A DNA stretch of 64,000 nt from Adiantum capillus-veneris (lineage: Eukaryota > Streptophyta > Polypodiopsida > Polypodiales > Pteridaceae): the NCBI GenBank assembly GCA_014529385.2, contig CM043952.1, positions 150,257,057 to 150,321,056 of the forward strand, written 5' to 3'. This document shows positions 58,640-64,000 of the stretch, in pieces. Positions within the stretch are counted from its first letter, which is position 1; the number at the start of each line of letters is the position of its first letter. The notes under the pieces are model-generated. The model searched no databases and was not told the origin of the DNA. It saw nothing but the letters and a program-made list of their open reading frames with translations. The translations under genes were made by a program, and so were the position numbers.

Positions 58640-59340
58640 GTCTATCTTTGTTTCTATGCTTCAATAAAGCTTAGTTTGGAGAACTAATGGACCTTATGAC
58701 TCTTTGTGATTCAATGGAGCATAGCTTGTGCAAGTAGTGGAAGTTATGAAACCTCTCTTCTTCAGGAGCTTAGCTTGGACAAGTGGTGGACCTTGTGAAT
58801 CTCTATGCTTAAATGGAGCTTGGATTTGATAAGTGGTGGACCTTATGACTCTCTATGCTTCAATAGAACATAGTTTAGACAAGTGGTGAACCTTGTGGCT
58901 CTCTATGCTTGAATGGAGCATAGCTAGGACAACTGGTGGACCCTTATGTCTCTCTATGCTTCAATCAAGAATACATTGGGGACAAGTGGTGGACCTTGTG
59001 GCTCTCTATGTTGGAATGGAGCCTAGCTTGGAGAAGTGGTGGACCTTGTTGCTATCAATGCTTGAATGGAGACAAGTGGTGGATGTTATGGCTCTCTTTG
59101 CTTAAATAGAGCATAGATTGAACAAGTGGTGGATCTTATGGTCCTTTATGCTTGAATGGAGCATAGCTTGGACAAGTGGTGGATGTTATAGCTCTCTATG
59201 ATTCAACAAAGAATAATTAGACAAGTGGTGGACCTTGTGGCTCTCTATGCTTGAATGGAACTTAGCTTGGACAAGTGGTGGACCTTTTGTCACTCTATGC
59301 TTGAATGGAGCATATCTTGGACAAGCGGTGGACTGCTGGA
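58640..59340 (+). repeat. 50-bp minisatellite, ~13-15 copies
   Basis: The core AAGTGGTGGACCTTGTG followed by CTCTCTATGCTTGAATGGAG recurs at 58,781, 58,831, 58,881, 58,931, 58,984, 59,034, 59,074, 59,124, 59,174, 59,223, 59,273 and 59,323. Older copies lie before 58,781. The period is 50 bp with one 40-bp unit. As 50 is not a multiple of three it is not a protein repeat. Confidence 0.95.
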
Positions 59341-61026
59341 AGATTCTAGCAACAATGAAGACCAAGTGTGTACCAAGATCACTTTCATCATCCTTGTAAT
59401 CCTGATTGATTGTATTGTTTTTTCCAAAACCCATATCTACTGCCATGATGTAATTCTAAAGCCTGAGGTGTAATTTTCATTATTACTACGGCAAAGTCTA
59501 GATTTTGTAGCATACAACCTGGAGCCAGGGTATAAAAGGTAACTTTGTAAAGTTTGATATTATTATTATTATGAAACGAATGAGTAGATAAGGTTCTTAT
59601 GTACATTGTGTGTTATCTTCTCTCTATTGTGAATTCATTTCTTTGCATTGTACTGCATGGTTGTTGCATCAAAATTTTGAGGACACCATTGTGTTTGTCT
59701 CATCGAGCTCTATGTGTACATTGCAAGAGCTTTGTAAAAATTGAGCAATAACTTCTACGATCTTCCAGGTGACATATCCCACGATCCGAGTGTTGTATTG
59801 TGATTTTGCCAAATTGCATGAGCTTCTCGGCACTTAGGAGAACCTAGTAGCCAAGGTTGAAATCTGAAATGTCAACTTGCACTTATCTTGATGAAGAAAT
59901 GTCAACTTGCACTTATCTTGATGAAGAAAATTGCTTTTTTTTTTTTGGAGTTTGATTGTGAGTCTGACAACACAGTTTTGTTTTGTATGTTCTTAAGAAG
60001 TTTCCTATTGAGTTTGGAGTCAATTGGAGTTGATTTGCTTATAGATTTGCATGTGGTTGTGTGAGACGATTAGAGAATTAAATTCAAGATTCTGGTAGAT
60101 AGAATGCACATTGAGCGTCAAAGTGGAGTGTACGGTTTTCACACAAGAGATTGACAACCACTTGGCATGCATCCATGCCCTAGTCGAGTCACTTGCTTCC
60201 CAAGATTGACATTTTGGTCTTGGTTCCGTCTCATTCTGAGATGTGATAGGTGATGACCATTATGGGTCCCGTAGACATTAGTGACATTGCCAGGGAACGA
60301 GTACCTAAAACTAATGTGATTATAGTCGAGTTTGACAAATTTTCCTTAGGAAGATTAGTAGATAAGATATGTTTCGAAAGGAGATCAAGGTTTTTGTGAT
60401 CTTTGTTTGGTGTAATTGTGGTGTGTTTCTCGTTCCAAATGTGTTAGTCAATTAGGGTAAGTATTTTAGATAACTTTAGAGCTTACTGTAAGACTTCATT
60501 GACTAATAGAGTGGTAAAGCTTGCACAAGGCAAGAAAATGGGAGAAATATTACAATTTAGTCAGGGAGTTGTTTGTTGAGTATCTTGAACCAATTTTTAA
60601 TTGATTTCTTTTGTTTTAGGAGTAGGGTAAGTAGATAAGTCTGACAAGTTCTCTCATCATCATTCTGGATCTACATATCACTGTAAAGATCTTTTGTCAG
60701 AAGTAGTGAATGCTCAAGGGAGGATATTGCATCTATGAAAGTAGGTGATTTTGGGCATGAAGTGCATGTACAAGAGTGCATGAATGCACAACCACAGTCA
60801 AAATTTTCAAAGAGTTAGTGATTAGCATCTGTGAAGGAAAAATCACAATTTTCTCTTGCAAGTGAGAACTAAAGAAAATTTGTACATGATACTTCACCAG
60901 TGTGTTTAACAAGTTTGCTTAAGCACATGAGTGAAGTCTTGTTGCAAGTTAATCTAGTGATGGTGAAAAAGAGCCACTGAGGAGGGTGTCAAGAGGACTA
61001 GCCACTTGTAGACTCCAGCCTACAGG
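59341..61026. other. No gene seen; small 30-bp tandem duplication
   Basis: GAAATGTCAACTTGCACTTA starts at 59,866 and 59,896. Remaining DNA is unassigned and AT-rich. Confidence 0.5.
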
Positions 61027-62412
61027 GCCAAAACAAGCTGTAGCTATAAGAGGTATATAAGACCTTAGAACTGGAAAAAAGGGTAAAAGTGTATTGTGGG
61101 AAATTTCCTGAAAAAGTCGCATTTTTCTTCCTTTTTTTCAAATCTGGAGCTTAAAAGTCTACAAGACTGAGGTCAGGCAATCACCTCGACTCCAGAGGGC
61201 CATCCATCAACTCCAAAGTGAATTTGGGCATCAAAAGTGAGCATAGAGACAAAAGTTGGCCTTCAAACCAAAAAAAGTGTTTAAATTGTGCTTGTGGTCA
61301 CATCACTTGTTCAAATTGGGGAGAAAATTAGCACATGCACTCTTGAAGAAGGGTAGAACACTTTGGAATTGACCAAAATTTGAAAAAGTGTAAAAACAGG
61401 ACTATGAGGAAAAACTCGTGATTTTTTCTTCAAATTCTGCTAGAGGTGAAATTTTTTGGCTAAGTTTGATACCCAGAACTAGGCCAAAACAAGCTACAGG
61501 ATGGTAGTAGTGACTAAAAGAGTGGTATAAAGACCTTAGAACTGGAAAAAAGGATAAAAGTGTATTCTCGGAAATTTCCTGAAAAATTGCATTTTTCTCC
61601 CTTTTTTCCAGATCTGGAGCCTAGAAGTCTACAAGACTGAAGTCAAGCAATCACCTTGACTCCAGAAGGCCATCCATCACTCCAAAGTGAATTTGGGCAT
61701 CAAAAGTGAGCGTAGAGACAAAAATTGGCCTTCAAACCAGAAAAAGTGTTTAAATTGTGCTTGTGGTCACATCACTTGTTCAAATTGGGGAGAAAATTAG
61801 CACATGCACTCTTGAAGAATGGTAGAACACTTTGGAATTGACCAAAATTTGAAAAAGTGTCAAAAGCGGGACTACAAGGAAAAACTTGTGGTTTTTTCTT
61901 CAAATTTTGATAGAGATGAATTTTAAGTTTGATAACAGAGCTAGGCCAAAACAAGCTATAGGATGATAGTATTGACTAAAAGAGGGGTATAAAGACCTTA
62001 GAGCTGGAAAAAAGGGTAAAAGTGTATTCTGAGAAATTTCCTAAAAAGGTCACATTTTTCTCCCCTTTATTCAGATATGGAGCCTAGAAGTCTACAAGAC
62101 TGAGGTCAGGCAATCACCTTGACTCCAGAAGGCCATCCATCAACTCCAAACTGAATTTGGGCATCAAAAGTGAACAAGACACAAAAATTGGCCTTCAAAC
62201 CAAAAAAGTGTTTAAATTGTGCTTGTGGCCACATCACTTGTTCAAATTGGGGAGAAAATTAGCACATGCACTCTTGAAGAAGGGTAGAACACTTTGGAAT
62301 AGACCAAAATTTGAAAAAGTGTCAAAAGCGGGACTAGAAGGAAAAACTCGTGATTTTTTCTTCAAATTTTGATAGAGATGAATTTTTTTGGGTAAGTTTG
62401 ATACCCAGAGCT
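61027..62412 (+). repeat. Three-copy ~460-bp tandem repeat
   Basis: Copies start with GCCAAAACAAGCT at 61,027, 61,483 and 61,944 and end near 62,412. Shared landmarks are TCTACAAGACTGAGGTCAGG, GCCTTCAAACCAAAAAA and CAAATTGGGGAGAAAATTAG. Divergence is a few percent. The start of each copy follows the phrase GATACCCAGAGCTAG or similar, so the junctions are clean head-to-tail. No coding frame is conserved among all three. Confidence 0.9.
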
Positions 62413-63078
62413 TGTCTTAGTGTGAGAATCACCACCATTGTGTTGACAGTGCATTTTTGCCTTTTTCCAGTCAGGGTAGGAGAAAATTTTTCTCCTTGGA
62501 CCTTTGATTTTGAGTCAACATTTGCACCAGAGGAGGTCCTCAAGATAAGGAACACGTGCATAGGGTCAAAATTGGAATTAAGTCCCTATGCATGAAATTA
62601 AGCTAATTTCCATATGGAAGGTAGGCCAAAAGTGGGACAAATGAACCCTGGAACCATCAAAAGAGTCTAAACTTTAATATTGTTACAAGATTAGGTTTTT
62701 GGGAGTGTGTGGTATGCCTCTAAAAGATTTGAAGTGAAAAATACCTCAAAAGGTCCCTTGGTAGAAGAAAATTGCAATTTTCTCCCGTAGAGTGCGAGGA
62801 GCAAGGTTTTTTTGGAAAACTTTGATTCCACTCTCTAAAGTGAGACCTATAGAGCATTAGTGGATCTTGAGATCATAAAAATTGTGTAAGAAGTCTTGTA
62901 ATTAGCTAAAATCTATGTGTACATCAACTGCCAGCTTGTCTAAACTCCATATGTGTTCAAGTTTTTATTGAGTCTTGCACATGCAAGGAGATCTGTGCAG
63001 GAGAAGAGGGGAAGTATGAAAGAGGTTTTAAGAGATCCAAAGAATTCCAAGTAACAGGTCAGGTTTGAGATTCCTAAA
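62413..63078. other. No gene recognised
   Basis: Spacer between the 460-bp repeats and the right-edge reading frame. Confidence 0.5.
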
Positions 63079-64000
63079 TTGTTCATGTTCTTGAGAGTAG
63101 GAGCTTGGTACCGGTCGGGTGTCAGACTGCCAAGATATCAAGTAAGTAGAAGATATAATAAGGAAAGTGTCAATCAAGCTAGCCTAAAACACTTAGCAAT
63201 AGTGCAAGAAGAAGTGATCTCTGACACTTCTTTTGAACCAGCCTTCACTGTCCTTATGGCCAAGAAAGAACTGGAAACGAGCTATCATAGTGAGGAAATT
63301 GAAGAGGGCACATCACGAAAACCACAAATTCCACCGACCACGCAACTATACTACCATTACACTAATGGTAAGGGAGAAAGACTCTATGTGCACATCCACC
63401 AAAAGTGCTACGTTCGCAAAGACTTAAGAAAACCTGAGTGAGTTTTGGGAGCATCTTGATGTTGTTGACAATGGAGACCACTATATTGACAAGAGAGGGG
63501 TTGCCTACCTCAGGGCTGATAATCCTAATCTTATAGATGCCATGGGAATGACTAGAACTAAAGATAAAGTCTACAAAGGAATTGAGAGACCTCCACTGGA
63601 GAATGACCCAAGAGCTAGATTCATAGCCATGAAAGAGCTAGAAAGAGTGCTTGGGGGGGGGGGGGGGGGGGGGGGGGGGGTCACTATCCGTAAAACTACC
63701 ATATCACTTGCGTTCAAGACATGTTTGTAAAACCCCTTATCTATGAATTTTTTTAGAAATATAATGTAAACTTTTCTTTTAAAATCTATAAGTTTTTTTT
63801 TCAAATTTGAAAAAATAGTATCCTTCTGCATATATATTTTTGTAATTTTCAAGAGCTTTAAATACCCTTCTACTGAACTCACGTGATAGGTTGCATTTTT
63901 TGTAGGTGACCTCCCTGAGAAAGAGTGCTTGTAGATGATCCAATGGTGGGACTGTACAAGTTAATGACCAAAGAGGGAGAAAATTATTACATCAAAGAAG
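63079..64000 (+). pseudogene. Unrecognised coding region, interrupted and incomplete
   Basis: Frame 1 is open from ATG 63,079 to a stop at 63,439. A second frame continues from about 63,437 (SEFWEHLDVVDNGDHYIDKR) to RFIAMKELERVL at 63,652, so a one-base shift probably lies near 63,430. After the insertion at 63,654-63,918 the same frame resumes (VDDPMVGLYKLMTKEGENYY) and runs off the window. The segments NGKGERLYVHI, NGDHYIDKRG and KEGENYYIKE resemble one another, hinting at an internal repeat. I recognise no family. Transposon origin is possible. Confidence 0.45.
63654..63918. mobile_element. Short insertion with G28 run and 13-bp flanking repeats
   Basis: GAAAGAGTGCTTG occurs at 63,641-63,653 and 63,919-63,931, bracketing the insertion. 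The inserted DNA starts with the G run (63,653-63,680, 28 bases in total) then GGTCAC, and ends GTGACCTCCC (63,906-63,915), an inverted repeat of GGG-rich GGTCAC. Deleting it restores the flanking frame. It has no coding capacity. Confidence 0.65.

Noticed and set aside
58640-59340. CRISPR-like regularity of the 50-bp array
   Set aside because: Units are contiguous tandem copies with no unique spacers, in plant nuclear DNA. It is a minisatellite.
61772-62595. Short frames within the 460-bp repeats
   Set aside because: They are not conserved between the three copies, so they are chance frames.

Overview
This is nuclear DNA from a land plant, most probably a fern. The sequence shows plant-type Copia and Ty3 elements, a plant GH79 (heparanase-like) gene with nine exons, and decayed PPR repeats whose wording resembles fern PPR proteins. 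The fern assignment is an inference, at about 60% confidence. No bacterial, plastid or mitochondrial gene organisation is visible.

The only gene I read as intact is a heparanase-like glycoside hydrolase family 79 gene on the minus strand, from 44,863 (ATG) to 22,456 (stop). Its nine exons join with GT/AG junctions and a continuous frame to give 512 residues, with both expected catalytic glutamates. Exons 1 and 2 lie near 44.2-44.9 kb and exons 3 to 9 lie between 22.4 and 26.5 kb. Intron 2 is therefore 17,733 bp and carries much of the repeat content of the window.

Layout. 1-16.3 kb: relics of Ty3-type gag, a minus-strand Copia element with an internal segment inverted in place, a degraded plus-strand Copia element (8.8-12.9 kb) and a degraded Ty3 element (13.4-16.2 kb) containing a small inverted-repeat insertion. 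16.3-22.4 kb: short LTR-element relics and gene-poor DNA. 22.4-44.9 kb: the GH79 gene. Its second intron holds three LINE copies (27.2-33.1 kb), a PPR pseudogene array (33.4-36.7 kb), a tandem array of TRIM-like units (37.0-42.5 kb) split by a young 3.8-kb non-autonomous LTR element with a gag-type ORF, and head-to-head TRIM-like copies (42.5-43.9 kb). 45-50.5 kb: microsatellites, a possible tRNA-derived SINE head, a degenerate 70-bp repeat and a Ty3 RNase H relic. 50.5-55 kb: zinc-knuckle gag relics and one CACTA-type terminus. 55.2-58.3 kb: a broken gene with a DUF7869-like domain. 58.4-62.4 kb: a 50-bp minisatellite and a three-copy 460-bp tandem repeat. 62.4-64 kb: the start of an unrecognised coding region interrupted by a short insertion with a 28-base G run.

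No multi-gene pathway or operon is present. The main biology is a conserved gene persisting around a repeat-filled intron, and transposon families whose copies show unusual rearrangements and a possible conserved PCNA-binding motif.
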